A stretch of 64,000 nt of DNA, taken from assembly GCF_002201475.1 (NCBI RefSeq), contig NZ_CP021422.1:1798001-1862000 (forward strand), read 5' to 3'. Shown here one piece after another: positions 32,734 to 40,832 of the stretch (position 1 is the first letter of the stretch; each line of letters begins with the position of its first letter). The notes beneath the pieces were generated by a model. It was not told the DNA's origin. It made no database searches and saw only the letters and a program-made list of their open reading frames with translations. This DNA is from Acutalibacter muris (GTDB lineage: Bacteria > Bacillota > Clostridia > Oscillospirales > Acutalibacteraceae). The translations under genes and the position numbers were made by a program.

Positions 32734-34451
32734 TTTCTGTCCCCCCTGTCAAATTGGGATTCATATATCTCGCGGTACAGCTCGCAGCCCAATAGCAGCT
32801 CCTGATGTGTGCCAATACCCACGGCCTGGCCATTGTCCAGCACAACGATAGTGTCAGCGTGCTGAATAGAGGAGGCCCGCTGGGAGACGATGAATATGGT
32901 GGGCTTATTGGGGAGACTGCTTATGGCCTGTCTCAGCTTCAGATCCGTGGCAAAATCAAGAGCGCTGGCGCTGTCATCCAGTATAAGGATATCTGGCTTT
33001 CGCACCAGCGCCCGGGCTATGGTCAACCGCTGTCGCTGGCCCCCAGAGAAGTTTCTGCCCCCCTGCTCCACGGGCTCGTCCAGGCCCTTTGGCTTCGCCG
33101 ATACGAACTCACTGGCCTGGGCGGTCTCAAGGGCCTGCCAGAGGTCATTGTCCGTGGCGTCCTCGTTGCCCCAGAGCAGGTTGTCCCGGAGGGTGCCTGT
33201 AAAGAGCACGGCCTTCTGGGGCACCACCCCCACCCGGCTCCGAAGGGCCTCAAGGTCCCAGTCCCGCACGTCCAGGCCTCCCACAGAGACCCTTCCGCCG
33301 GTAACGTCGTAGAAGCGGGGTATCAGGCTTACAAGGGACGACTTGCCGCTGCCCGTGCCGCCGATAATACCCACGGTTTCACCCGCTTTTATCTCAAAGT
33401 TGACACCCGAAAGGGAGGGTCCGCCGGCTCCCTTATAGGTAAGTTCAACATTATGAAAGGATACTCCTGCGTTCCCGGCTTTTTGCCCGTCCAATGGTCC
33501 AGTCAAGCTGGGCTTTATGTCCAGTATACCTGAAATACGGTTGGCACAGGCCAGAGCCTTTGAAATATTTATGATAAGGTTTGCGAGCTTCACCAGTTCC
33601 ACCAGTATCTGCGACATATAGTTCAGCAGCGCCACCACCGCGCCCTGAGTAATAATGGCGGTATCAACGCGTATAGCTCCCACCCAGATTAGCGCCATGG
33701 CCCCGAGGTTTATGAGTATATAGGTCATGGGGTTCATCAATGCCGATACCCTGCCCACGAACACCTGTAAGTGGGTCAGCGCGTTGTTTTCCCGTTCAAA
33801 GTCCTCCGTCTCGGACTCCTCCCTGCCAAAGGCTCTGACCACACGCACACCAGTCAGGTTCTCCCTGGTAGCGCTCAGCACCTTGTCAAGCCCGGACTGT
33901 ACCTGCTTATAGCGTGGCATGGTCCACAGCATTACCCCAAAAACCACCACAGACAATAGGGGTATCACTGCTGCGAAGATAAGCGCCGCCCTCCAGTCGA
34001 TGGTAAAAGCCATCACCATGGCTCCAAGCACCACAAACGGTGAACGCAGCAGCAACCGCAGGGTCAGGTTCATTCCGTTCTGCACTTGGTTTACATCACT
34101 TGTCATGCGGGTGATCAGGGTCGATGGTCCCTGTACGTCCATGTCCGAGAAGCTCAGCCCCTGTATCCTCTCAAACAGCGCCGCCCGCAGCCTCGCGGCA
34201 AAGCCCACCGAGGCCTTTGCCGCGAAATACTGCGCCGTCAGCGAGCAGGCGAGCCCCACCACGCCCAGGCCCACCAGCACCGCGCACATACGTATAATAT
34301 AATCCCTGTCCCTGTTTCCTATACCGGTGTCTATTACCGCCGCCATCACCAGTGGCACAAGCAGCTCGAAGGAGGCCTCCAACAGCTTGAACAGGGGGCC
34401 CAGCACACACTCCTTGCGGAAGCCCTTCATGTAAATCAATAGCTTTTTCAT
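32730..34451 (-). CDS. ABC exporter half-transporter, first subunit
   Basis: 573 residues with the same permease-ATPase layout. Walker A GGTGSGKSSL (about 360), signature FSGGQRQRL (about 468), and Walker B ILILDDSASALD, where the usual catalytic Glu after Walker B is Asp. The switch region reads VSQRAS in place of a His. These are the changes seen in the degenerate-site subunit of heterodimeric exporters, so this subunit probably holds the noncanonical site. Forms an operon with the partner downstream and the GNAT gene upstream. Confidence 0.92.
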   Translation of the reverse strand: MKKLLIYMKGFRKECVLGPLFKLLEASFELLVPLVMAAVIDTGIGNRDRDYIIRMCAVLVGLGVVGLACSLTAQYFAAKASVGFAARLRAALFERIQGLSFSDMDVQGPSTLITRMTSDVNQVQNGMNLTLRLLLRSPFVVLGAMVMAFTIDWRAALIFAAVIPLLSVVVFGVMLWTMPRYKQVQSGLDKVLSATRENLTGVRVVRAFGREESETEDFERENNALTHLQVFVGRVSALMNPMTYILINLGAMALIWVGAIRVDTAIITQGAVVALLNYMSQILVELVKLANLIINISKALACANRISGILDIKPSLTGPLDGQKAGNAGVSFHNVELTYKGAGGPSLSGVNFEIKAGETVGIIGGTGSGKSSLVSLIPRFYDVTGGRVSVGGLDVRDWDLEALRSRVGVVPQKAVLFTGTLRDNLLWGNEDATDNDLWQALETAQASEFVSAKPKGLDEPVEQGGRNFSGGQRQRLTIARALVRKPDILILDDSASALDFATDLKLRQAISSLPNKPTIFIVSQRASSIQHADTIVVLDNGQAVGIGTHQELLLGCELYREIYESQFDRGDRK

Positions 34452-34472
34452 CAGTTGCTTCCTCCTTCCAGT

Positions 34473-34931
34473 TTATTTAACCTCCATAATGTAGACTTGG
34501 CAGGGATTCTGCTCGTCCCAGAGTGTTGGGAAAGTCTCCAGCTCCTGAAAGCCTAGGCTCTGATAAAACAGATTTGTCCTGTCATAGTCAGGATAACAGC
34601 CCATCTGTACTGTCTTCACTGTAAGGAACTTAAAGCCTTCGTCTTTAGCGTACCTATACAGTGCCCAAAACAGCTCCCGGCCCAGCCCTTTACGGTGATG
34701 CTCTCTTGATACGCCCATCACATATATCTCCCCGGCACAGCCGCTGGTGGGCCTAAACGCTGTAAAGCCTCTAGCCTTGTCGGAATCTGTGTCCGCCCAC
34801 ACCGGCAGTTCCCGGCAGCCCAGGGCATATTCCTCTACAGATTCCCGGTTCCCAAACCAGTCCGGCAGAGATCTCAGTATCTCACGACAGACACGCTCTC
34901 TTTTATCCTTTTCTGTTACCTCTATTATCAT
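34473..34931 (-). CDS. GNAT family N-acetyltransferase
   Basis: 152 residues. The acetyl-CoA binding motif is REHHRKGLGRELFWAL (about 80-95), a form of the Q/RxxGxG/A loop, followed by FLTVKTVQMGCYPDYDRTNL and FYQSLGFQELE, typical late GNAT strands. Lies between a nitrilase-type gene and the ABC exporter, all on one strand with small gaps. Substrate unknown; a role in modifying an exported compound is only speculation. Confidence 0.85.
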   Translation of the reverse strand: MIIEVTEKDKRERVCREILRSLPDWFGNRESVEEYALGCRELPVWADTDSDKARGFTAFRPTSGCAGEIYVMGVSREHHRKGLGRELFWALYRYAKDEGFKFLTVKTVQMGCYPDYDRTNLFYQSLGFQELETFPTLWDEQNPCQVYIMEVK

Positions 34932-34949
34932 GTTCTCCCGCTGCCTCCC

Positions 34950-35633
34950 TTATTCCATAGAAAGTGTCGTGAACAACTCCGGCCTTCTATCAGCTGTATA
35001 GCCGACAGGCTTTTCGCCGCCTGTTTCCACCTCGATTGTAAAGGCACCGTACTTCCCTTCAATTTCAAGAAGCTCCCTGCCGCTTGCGTCAAAAGCGAAA
35101 GCCAGTGGTATTTCTCCGCAGAAATGGCAGCAGCCCACCACAGGCAGTTCGTTCTCGATAGCTCTTGCCTTAGCAAGGCTTCGCCACTGGTCATATTGCA
35201 AACGGTGATACATGCCGGTGCCTATAATGTTCACCATCAGCGCTGGACACTCAAGGGCCATCACCCGGCAGACCTCGGGGAAATGCACCTCATAGCAGAT
35301 GGGCACGGCCAGCTTTCCAAGACTGCTGTTCAGACAGCGAATAATATTCCCCGGCCGCTTCTTCTCCCGTTCTGTAGCCGTCAGTATGCACTTTGTGTAC
35401 TCATCTATGGCCTTACCGCTTTCTATCACAACAGCCTTCTCAAGGTTTCCCTCCCTGTACCCCGCAAGCACAGTGCCCGGTCTTTCTGCGGTCAGCCCCA
35501 AGGCCAGCGTCAGGTCCTCCTTTGAGCGAAGGAAACCCTCTGGGAATACAGTTAAATCGGCCGGCTCACCCAGAAGCCTTGGCAGCTCCTTTTCTGCAGC
35601 AAAGCGCTCCGGCACCATCAAACATACTCTCAT
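34950..35633 (-). CDS. Carbon-nitrogen hydrolase (nitrilase superfamily)
   Basis: 227 residues. The Glu-Lys-Cys triad is visible: Glu32 in VFPEGFL, Lys81 in DEYTKCIL and Cys113 in VPICYEVHFPE. It is shorter than many amidases but keeps the core fold. It hydrolyses or transfers an amide or nitrile; the substrate is not evident. Positioned 10 bases after pcrA and 18 bases before the GNAT gene. Confidence 0.85.
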   Translation of the reverse strand: MRVCLMVPERFAAEKELPRLLGEPADLTVFPEGFLRSKEDLTLALGLTAERPGTVLAGYREGNLEKAVVIESGKAIDEYTKCILTATEREKKRPGNIIRCLNSSLGKLAVPICYEVHFPEVCRVMALECPALMVNIIGTGMYHRLQYDQWRSLAKARAIENELPVVGCCHFCGEIPLAFAFDASGRELLEIEGKYGAFTIEVETGGEKPVGYTADRRPELFTTLSME

Positions 35634-35643
35634 ATTTTCCTCC

Positions 35644-38025
35644 TTACAGCTTAGTCAGCCTTGCGAAGTTTGCCATCAGCTTTTTCGTACCAGCCTTGTC
35701 AAAGGCTATCTCCAAAAGAGTATCATTCGCCATGGGCGTGGCGCTGAGAATCAGCCCAGTGCCAAAGGTCTTATGCTGCACGCTGTCCCCCACTTTATAT
35801 GTACCGGCGGGAGCGGGTTTATGGATTGGCGGCCTATATGTTGTCTTGGCCTTGGGGGCCGTCCCCTCCCCGCCGCTTAGTGCGCTGCCGAAAGTTATGC
35901 TTTCCGGCCTATAGGCGTATTCCCTTGAGCGGCTGCGCTCTACAAGCTCCCCCGGTATCTCGTCCGCAAAGCGAGATATCCTATTGTGACTGGTGGAGCC
36001 GAATATCATGCGGCTCTCGGCATTATAGATATATAGCTCCTCCCGGGCCCTGGTGATGGCAACATACGCAAGCCTGCGCTCCTCCTCCACCTCCGAAGGG
36101 TCGTACAGCACCGAGTTTCCGGGAAATACTCCCTCCTCCCAGCCGGGTAAAAACACCACCGGGAACTCCAGGCCCTTTGCTGAGTGTATGGTCATGAGCA
36201 CCGCAGAATCCGCTTCTGCGTCGTAGTTGTCAATGTCCGTAAACAACGCCACCTCCTCCAAGAATCCCGAAAGGCTGGCCTCTTCACCGTTCTCCTGCTC
36301 ATAGCGCTGGAGCATGGTGGAGAGCTCCTGCACGTTCTCTATGCGCTCCTCGGCCTTCTCAGGCTCCTCCGCGCGCAGGAACATGAGATAGCCTGTCTGC
36401 TCCAAAAGCTCGGCATACAGCTCACTGGGAGCCATACCCTCTTCACTTTTATCTATCAGTTCCCGCATCATCCGTGAGAAGTCGGAGAGCTTTTTGGCGG
36501 CGGCCTTCGTTATGGCCGGATACTCCTCCGGGTGGCTTATGACCTGGAACATACTCTCCCCCACCTGCTGGCCTATCTGGGAAGCTGTGTCGACGGTCTT
36601 GTCCCCTATGCCCCGCTTGGGGGTGTTCAGTATGCGCCGAAGCCTTATTTCGTCGCCGGGGTTATTTATCACGCTGAGATATGCTATCATGTCCCGAACC
36701 TCCTTGCGGTCAAAGAAGCGGGTGCCGCCGATTATTCTGTGGGGCACGCCGGACTTTGCAAACATCCTCTCGAAGGTCAGCGACTGGGAGTTCATGCGGT
36801 AAAGTATAGCGTAATCCGAGAACCTCCTGCCCTTGGCCACGCCGTCAAGTATCACCCTTGCCACCCTGTCGGCCTCGTCCTGCTCGTTCTCCGCCGTGTG
36901 CAGGCGCAGCTTTTCCCCGGCACCGGCGGCGGTCCAGAGGGTCTTGCCCTTGCGCTCAAGATTGTGGGCTATAACGGCGTTGGCCGCGTCCAGTATGTTC
37001 TGGGTGGAGCGGTAGTTCTGCTCAAGGCGCACCACCATGGCCCCGGGGAAATCCTGCTCGAAATTCATGATATTCTCAATAGTAGCCCCTCGGAATTTAT
37101 AGATGCTCTGGTCGTCATCGCCCACCACACAGAGGTTATTATGCTTTGCCGCCAGCAGGCCGACAAAACGGTACTGGGCATGGTTCGTGTCCTGGTACTC
37201 GTCCACCATAATGTACTTAAAGCGGTCCTGATAATACTCCAAAACCTCCGGGCACTTCTCAAAGAGCCGCACTGTGTTCACCAGCAGATCATCAAAGTCC
37301 ATAGCGTCCGAATCCGCTAAGCGCCGCTGATATGCCATATAGGCCCTAGCTATCACCTTCAGGCGAAAGTCCGCCCCTGCCTGGGATTCATACTCCTCCG
37401 GGGATATCAGACTGTCCTTTGCCCGGGAAATTTCCGAGAGTATGGATTTATGGGAGAGGGTCTTCTCGTTTATCTCCAGATCCCTCATAACGTCCTTCAT
37501 GAGCCGGCGGCTGTCGTCGGTGTCGTATATGGTGAAGTGGGAACTGTACCCCAGCCGCTCCCCATCACGGCGGAGCATCCTGGCACAGCTAGAGTGGAAG
37601 GTAGATGCCCAAATATCCTGTCCGGGCTCCCCAAGCATGGAGCAGAGGCGCTCCTTAAGCTCCCCCGCCGCTTTATTTGTAAAGGTGATGGCCATGATCC
37701 GCCAGGGCTGGCAGGCCGACACCGAGAGCCGCGCCCGGGTGACCTCCGAGATCTCCCCGCCCTTAAGATAGCTCTTGCAGCTATCCGCGTCTGTCTCAGT
37801 AAACTCCGGTTGTATAAACGTGCTCTCATACGCCTTGCCATAGCGCACCAGATTGGCTATGCGGTTCACAAGCACCGTAGTCTTTCCACTGCCCGCACCG
37901 GCCAGTATGAGCACCGGGCCGTCTGTATGGAAAACGGCCTGCTGCTGGCGGTCGTTCATGCGGGAGAAGTCCTTTTTCAGCACCCTGCGGCGAAGCTCTA
38001 GTATTTCCTCTTTATCACAGCTCAT
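35644..38025 (-). CDS. pcrA: ATP-dependent DNA helicase PcrA/UvrD
   Basis: 793 residues. Superfamily 1A motifs in order: Q motif LNDRQQQAV-like NDRQQQAVFHTDGP (about 24), Walker A GAGSGKTT (about 43), DEYQDTNHAQY (about 270), VVGDDDQSIYKFRGA, LEQNYRST, TIHSAKGLEFPVVFLPGWEEG and VAITRARE. The C-terminus carries the PcrA Tudor-like domain (YKVGDSVQHKTFGTGLIL). It unwinds DNA in repair and displaces RecA and RNA polymerase-related blocks. First gene of the five-gene run to 30985. Confidence 0.95.
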   Translation of the reverse strand: MSCDKEEILELRRRVLKKDFSRMNDRQQQAVFHTDGPVLILAGAGSGKTTVLVNRIANLVRYGKAYESTFIQPEFTETDADSCKSYLKGGEISEVTRARLSVSACQPWRIMAITFTNKAAGELKERLCSMLGEPGQDIWASTFHSSCARMLRRDGERLGYSSHFTIYDTDDSRRLMKDVMRDLEINEKTLSHKSILSEISRAKDSLISPEEYESQAGADFRLKVIARAYMAYQRRLADSDAMDFDDLLVNTVRLFEKCPEVLEYYQDRFKYIMVDEYQDTNHAQYRFVGLLAAKHNNLCVVGDDDQSIYKFRGATIENIMNFEQDFPGAMVVRLEQNYRSTQNILDAANAVIAHNLERKGKTLWTAAGAGEKLRLHTAENEQDEADRVARVILDGVAKGRRFSDYAILYRMNSQSLTFERMFAKSGVPHRIIGGTRFFDRKEVRDMIAYLSVINNPGDEIRLRRILNTPKRGIGDKTVDTASQIGQQVGESMFQVISHPEEYPAITKAAAKKLSDFSRMMRELIDKSEEGMAPSELYAELLEQTGYLMFLRAEEPEKAEERIENVQELSTMLQRYEQENGEEASLSGFLEEVALFTDIDNYDAEADSAVLMTIHSAKGLEFPVVFLPGWEEGVFPGNSVLYDPSEVEEERRLAYVAITRAREELYIYNAESRMIFGSTSHNRISRFADEIPGELVERSRSREYAYRPESITFGSALSGGEGTAPKAKTTYRPPIHKPAPAGTYKVGDSVQHKTFGTGLILSATPMANDTLLEIAFDKAGTKKLMANFARLTKL

Positions 38026-38064
38026 TTTCTCGTTACCTTTCCTTTATAAATACTGATCTTTTAA

Positions 38065-38093
38065 ATTTTACCATAAGCCGGGCTGAAAGGCAA
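38065..38093 (-). promoter_or_regulatory. Sigma-A promoter of pcrA
   Basis: Minus strand TTGCCT (38093-38088), 17 bases, TAAAAT (38070-38065), 40 bases before the pcrA ATG. Confidence 0.6.
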
Positions 38094-38115
38094 CCGTTTT
38101 TACGCTCAAAAAAGC

Positions 38116-38150
38116 AAAGGGACAGTCCCGCATATGAGGGCCGTCCCTTT
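38116..38150 (-). terminator. Terminator after the XRE membrane regulator
   Basis: 8-bp stem (38116-38123/38143-38150) with a further CCC/GGG pairing inside the loop, then GCTTTTTTGAG on the minus strand. Confidence 0.75.
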
Positions 38151-38164
38151 CCCTTCTACTCCTG

Positions 38165-38674
38165 CTAACCTTTTTTCTTTATCAGTATAATGCCCGCCAC
38201 AGCGCCCATGAGCAGTAGGGGCGCTATTCTAATGAATACCCACTCGAAAGCGTGATATGCCGTGCCGACGATAGCGAGCTCCGGGTCGCTCCAGTCCCAG
38301 TCCAGATACTGGCTGCCCAGCGCCGTCAGAACAATGAAGCATATAAGCACCGCCGCGCACACAGCGACAAGCAGCCAAAAAAGCGCCTCTCTCCGCGCCG
38401 ACTTTCTCTTGGCCAGCTGTAGGTTTATGACCTCCAGCTTCTCGCAAAGCGTTTTCAAACCGTCGGCCTCTTCTTCGGCCACCTTCTCTCCAAGCAGGGT
38501 GCTCACCGGCGTCTCAAGAACCTCCGACAGGGCGATAAGCATATCCGAGTCAGGTACCGATAGCCCCTGCTCCCATTTTGATATGGTCTGCCGCACCACG
38601 TTCAGCTTGACGGCAAGCTCCTCCTGGGAGAGTCCCTTTGACTTCCTTATGGCTCTGATGTTTTCGCTCAGCAT
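38165..38674 (-). CDS. XRE family regulator with C-terminal membrane segments
   Basis: 169 residues. An N-terminal helix-turn-helix (LSENIRAIRKSKGLSQEELA, then RQTISKWEQGLSVPD) at residues 2-55, a helical linker, and two membrane segments (about 98-118 and 143-165). Such membrane-tethered XRE proteins are common in Clostridia and may respond to envelope signals. Start at ATG 38674 with AGAGG nine bases upstream, 27 bases after the predicted transcription start; the longer frame lacks support. Targets unknown. Confidence 0.85.
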   Translation of the reverse strand: MLSENIRAIRKSKGLSQEELAVKLNVVRQTISKWEQGLSVPDSDMLIALSEVLETPVSTLLGEKVAEEEADGLKTLCEKLEVINLQLAKRKSARREALFWLLVAVCAAVLICFIVLTALGSQYLDWDWSDPELAIVGTAYHAFEWVFIRIAPLLLMGAVAGIILIKKKG

Positions 38675-38708
38675 AGATAAAACCTCTTTTCCTTCAATTT
38701 TTGGCTCT

Positions 38709-38737
38709 ATTATACGCAAAGCCGCCCGTTGCCGCAA
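38709..38737 (-). promoter_or_regulatory. Sigma-A promoter of the membrane XRE gene
   Basis: Minus strand TTGCGG (38737-38732), 17 bases, TATAAT (38714-38709). It lies directly after the end of the neighbouring small XRE gene, so the membrane XRE has its own start signal. Confidence 0.6.
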
Positions 38738-38769
38738 GCAACGGACATTAACATTTGGGTTTTTCCCTC

Positions 38770-38976
38770 TCAAAAGTAGAAAAGCTCCTCAAATTTTTTG
38801 TCAAGGGCAATGCAAAGTATCAGCGCAAGCTTCGCCGTGGGGCTAAACTGTCCGGTCTCGATGGAGCTGATGGTGTTTCTGGACACGCCCACCAGCGCCG
38901 CTAATTGGCTCTGGGAGAGCCCCTGCTCAGCCCGAACCTCTTTCAGGCGGTTCTTCAGTACAAGCTTATCGTCCAA
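38770..38976 (-). CDS. Small XRE family repressor
   Basis: 68 residues, little more than a helix-turn-helix (LKEVRAEQGLSQSQLAALVG and SRNTISSIETGQFSP). Begins with TTG at 38976, seven bases after AAGGTGG. It lies 12 bases after a three-helix membrane protein gene and shares its promoter, which carries two copies of a palindrome at 39351-39399, so autoregulation is likely. This small XRE plus membrane protein pairing is frequent in Firmicutes. Confidence 0.88.
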   Translation of the reverse strand: MDDKLVLKNRLKEVRAEQGLSQSQLAALVGVSRNTISSIETGQFSPTAKLALILCIALDKKFEELFYF

Positions 38977-38988
38977 ACTGTCACCACC

Positions 38989-39324
38989 TTACACAGCGGA
39001 GGGGGCCGTAATCAGCTTGTGGATATGGCACGCGGAGGCCAAAATTACTGCCGCGGTGTACATAATTGCAAATATCAGCTCGCGCCTACGGCGAAGCTTT
39101 GTGTATTTCACCCAGAGGGTTGTCATGTTTTGAGCGAAGACCAGGGCCCAGAGGCCGTAGTTTATGCTGCCGTCCGTAAAAATCTGCACCAGCCAAAATA
39201 CCGCCGCAAGTAAAACCATGACAAACGCCGCCACTTCGTTGGACTGCTTTAGCACCTCCTGCTCGTAAACGTCCTGGTTCTTATTCTCCCTCCTGCTCTT
39301 TTCAAGTATCTCTTCCCTGTTCAT
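38989..39324 (-). CDS. Small membrane protein (DUF6442-like) paired with XRE
   Basis: 111 residues. Acidic/basic N-terminus (NREEILEKSRRENKNQD) then three membrane segments (about 32-50, 53-72, 83-100). Resembles the DUF6442 family that is encoded with small XRE regulators. GGGAGG precedes the ATG. Transcribed from the strong promoter at 39375-39403. Role unknown; it may be the sensory or effector half of the pair. Confidence 0.75.
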   Translation of the reverse strand: MNREEILEKSRRENKNQDVYEQEVLKQSNEVAAFVMVLLAAVFWLVQIFTDGSINYGLWALVFAQNMTTLWVKYTKLRRRRELIFAIMYTAAVILASACHIHKLITAPSAV

Positions 39325-39350
39325 ATTATGCTGCCTCCCGGTATGTTTTT

Positions 39351-39403
39351 GCCAAGTTTACTTGGTATAAGCCCAGTATATCACCGCCAAGTTTACTTGT
39401 CAA
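39351..39403 (-). promoter_or_regulatory. Promoter with two palindromic operators for the XRE/membrane protein pair
   Basis: Minus strand TTGACA (39403-39398), 17-base spacer, TATACT (39380-39375). Two identical 14-base repeats GCCAAGTTTACTTG lie at 39351-39364 and 39386-39399; each contains the palindrome CAAG-TTTA-CTTG. One covers the -35 end and spacer, the other lies just past the start point. This is a textbook repressor arrangement, probably for the small XRE at 38770-38976. Confidence 0.85.
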
Positions 39404-39424
39404 GACTTTTTTGCGGGGAAACAT

Positions 39425-39453
39425 TTGACAAAACCCGTGATATGGTTTACAAT
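39425..39453 (+). promoter_or_regulatory. Sigma-A promoter of the HAD hydrolase gene
   Basis: TTGACA (39425-39430), 17 bases, TACAAT (39448-39453), 28 bases before the ATG. Back to back with the XRE promoter, whose nearest operator is about 25 bases away. Confidence 0.85.
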
Positions 39454-39480
39454 ACTGGAAAAAGCAAAGGAGCTGACTAT

Positions 39481-40179
39481 ATGGAAAAGCTGAAAAATAT
39501 CAAGGGCATATTCTTCGACCTGGGCGGCACTCTTATCTACCCGCCCTCGGGCAGCTGGAGGTTCTCCGAGCTTGCCTACAGGTATTTCCCAAAGGACAGA
39601 CTGAGCGAACCCTCCGTCCAGGCGGCCATGGCCGAAGCCAGCCGCAGGCTGGACGAGAACCACCTGCTGCACAGCACCGATGAGGAGTACGCGCAGTTCT
39701 ATGAATACTACCGCGCAGTATCGGCGGCCCTGCCGGAGCTGGGGCTTACAGACGAGGACCTGCGCACAGTGACCGATGACAAGGTATATAACAAGGCGGA
39801 CAATTACCGACTGTTCAACGACAGCCTCGAGACGCTGAAGGCTGTCTACGGCAGGTATAAGCTGGGCATAATCTCCGACACTTGGCCGTCCATTGTGCCG
39901 TTGCTGGAATACCTGGATATATCGAAATATTTTGACTGCATCACCTTCAGCTTTGAGCTGGGCACCTTCAAGCCGGACCGGCGCATGTATGAGGACGCGC
40001 TCTCAAAGATGGGCCTGCCTCCTGAGAGCACCGTCTTTATCGACGACAGCGCCCGCAATCTGGCGGGGGCCAAAGCGGCGGGGATAAACCCTGTGCTTAT
40101 CCGGGCCATGCCTGGGATCGAGCCCGTGGAGGGCATACCCGGCATAGATAGGATATCAGGCCTTTTGAAGCTGCTGTAA
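39481..40179 (+). CDS. HAD family hydrolase
   Basis: 232 residues. Motif I is IFFDLGGTL (about 8-16): the nucleophile Asp is present but the second Asp of DxD is Gly, as in a number of HAD-IA members. Motif II LGIISDTWPS, motif III KPDRRMYEDAL and motif IV VFIDDSARNLAGA are clear. A helical cap follows motif I. Phosphatase-type activity on an unknown substrate. AAAGGAG precedes the ATG at 39481; the longer frame is not supported. Followed by DUF1836 after 11 bases. Confidence 0.88.
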   Translation: MEKLKNIKGIFFDLGGTLIYPPSGSWRFSELAYRYFPKDRLSEPSVQAAMAEASRRLDENHLLHSTDEEYAQFYEYYRAVSAALPELGLTDEDLRTVTDDKVYNKADNYRLFNDSLETLKAVYGRYKLGIISDTWPSIVPLLEYLDISKYFDCITFSFELGTFKPDRRMYEDALSKMGLPPESTVFIDDSARNLAGAKAAGINPVLIRAMPGIEPVEGIPGIDRISGLLKLL

Positions 40180-40190
40180 GGAGGGTGAAC

Positions 40191-40739
40191 ATGAGCGCTG
40201 ATGAAAAGATACTTGCGTGGGCCCGGGAGGGGAACAATCTCTCCTGTCCAGAATGGGAACAGCTGCCCGCCATCCCACTGTACGTAGACCAGGTACTTCA
40301 ATATCTTAGGGACAGCCTGCGGTTTTTCGAGCGGGATGAGGCCGATGTGCTTCTTACAAACTCCATGATAAACAACTATGTGAAAAAGAATGTATTACCC
40401 CACCCGGAGAAGAAAAAGTACAGCCGTGAGCACATGGCCGCTTTGACGGTGATATGTATGTTAAAGCAGGTACTGGCAATACAGGACATCGGCACTCTGC
40501 TTCAGGACCGTTCCATGGACCCAGAGCTGTATAAAGCTTTCCTTGACGCGCACACGGGCGCGGTGCGGGAGACCTGCCGTGAACTGGAACAAAGCTGCTG
40601 TTCTGGAGCGGACCTGCGGCGGGAAGCCCTGCGGCTGGCAGCGGAGTCCAACGCCAAGCGGGCTGCCGCTGAGAGGATTTTATATGAGATCGCAAGTGCT
40701 GACGGCACTCAGGAAAACGGCAAGTCAAAAAAGCAGTAG
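40191..40739 (+). CDS. DUF1836 domain protein
   Basis: 182 residues. DUF1836 spans about residues 25-125 (IPLYVDQVLQYLRDSL, LLTNSMINNYVKKNVLP, KYSREHMAALTVICMLKQVL), a MerR-like helical fold often regarded as a DNA-binding regulator in Firmicutes. The C-terminal 60 residues are Ala/Glu/Arg-rich helix. AGGAGG lies seven bases before ATG 40191. Co-transcribed with the HAD gene. Regulatory target unknown. Confidence 0.82.
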   Translation: MSADEKILAWAREGNNLSCPEWEQLPAIPLYVDQVLQYLRDSLRFFERDEADVLLTNSMINNYVKKNVLPHPEKKKYSREHMAALTVICMLKQVLAIQDIGTLLQDRSMDPELYKAFLDAHTGAVRETCRELEQSCCSGADLRREALRLAAESNAKRAAAERILYEIASADGTQENGKSKKQ

Positions 40740-40832
40740 CCTTATGTAGTTTTTTTCGTCATTTCACGATGAAATCTGCACACACCTTTGCATATAATGG
40801 GAATGTTAACTTACTGGAAAGGGTTTGGTTTT

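Noticed and set aside
40741..40832. Riboswitch or T-box before asnB
   Set aside because: The gap is under 100 bases and shows only a 5-bp inverted repeat and a TATAAT-like box; no T-box features.
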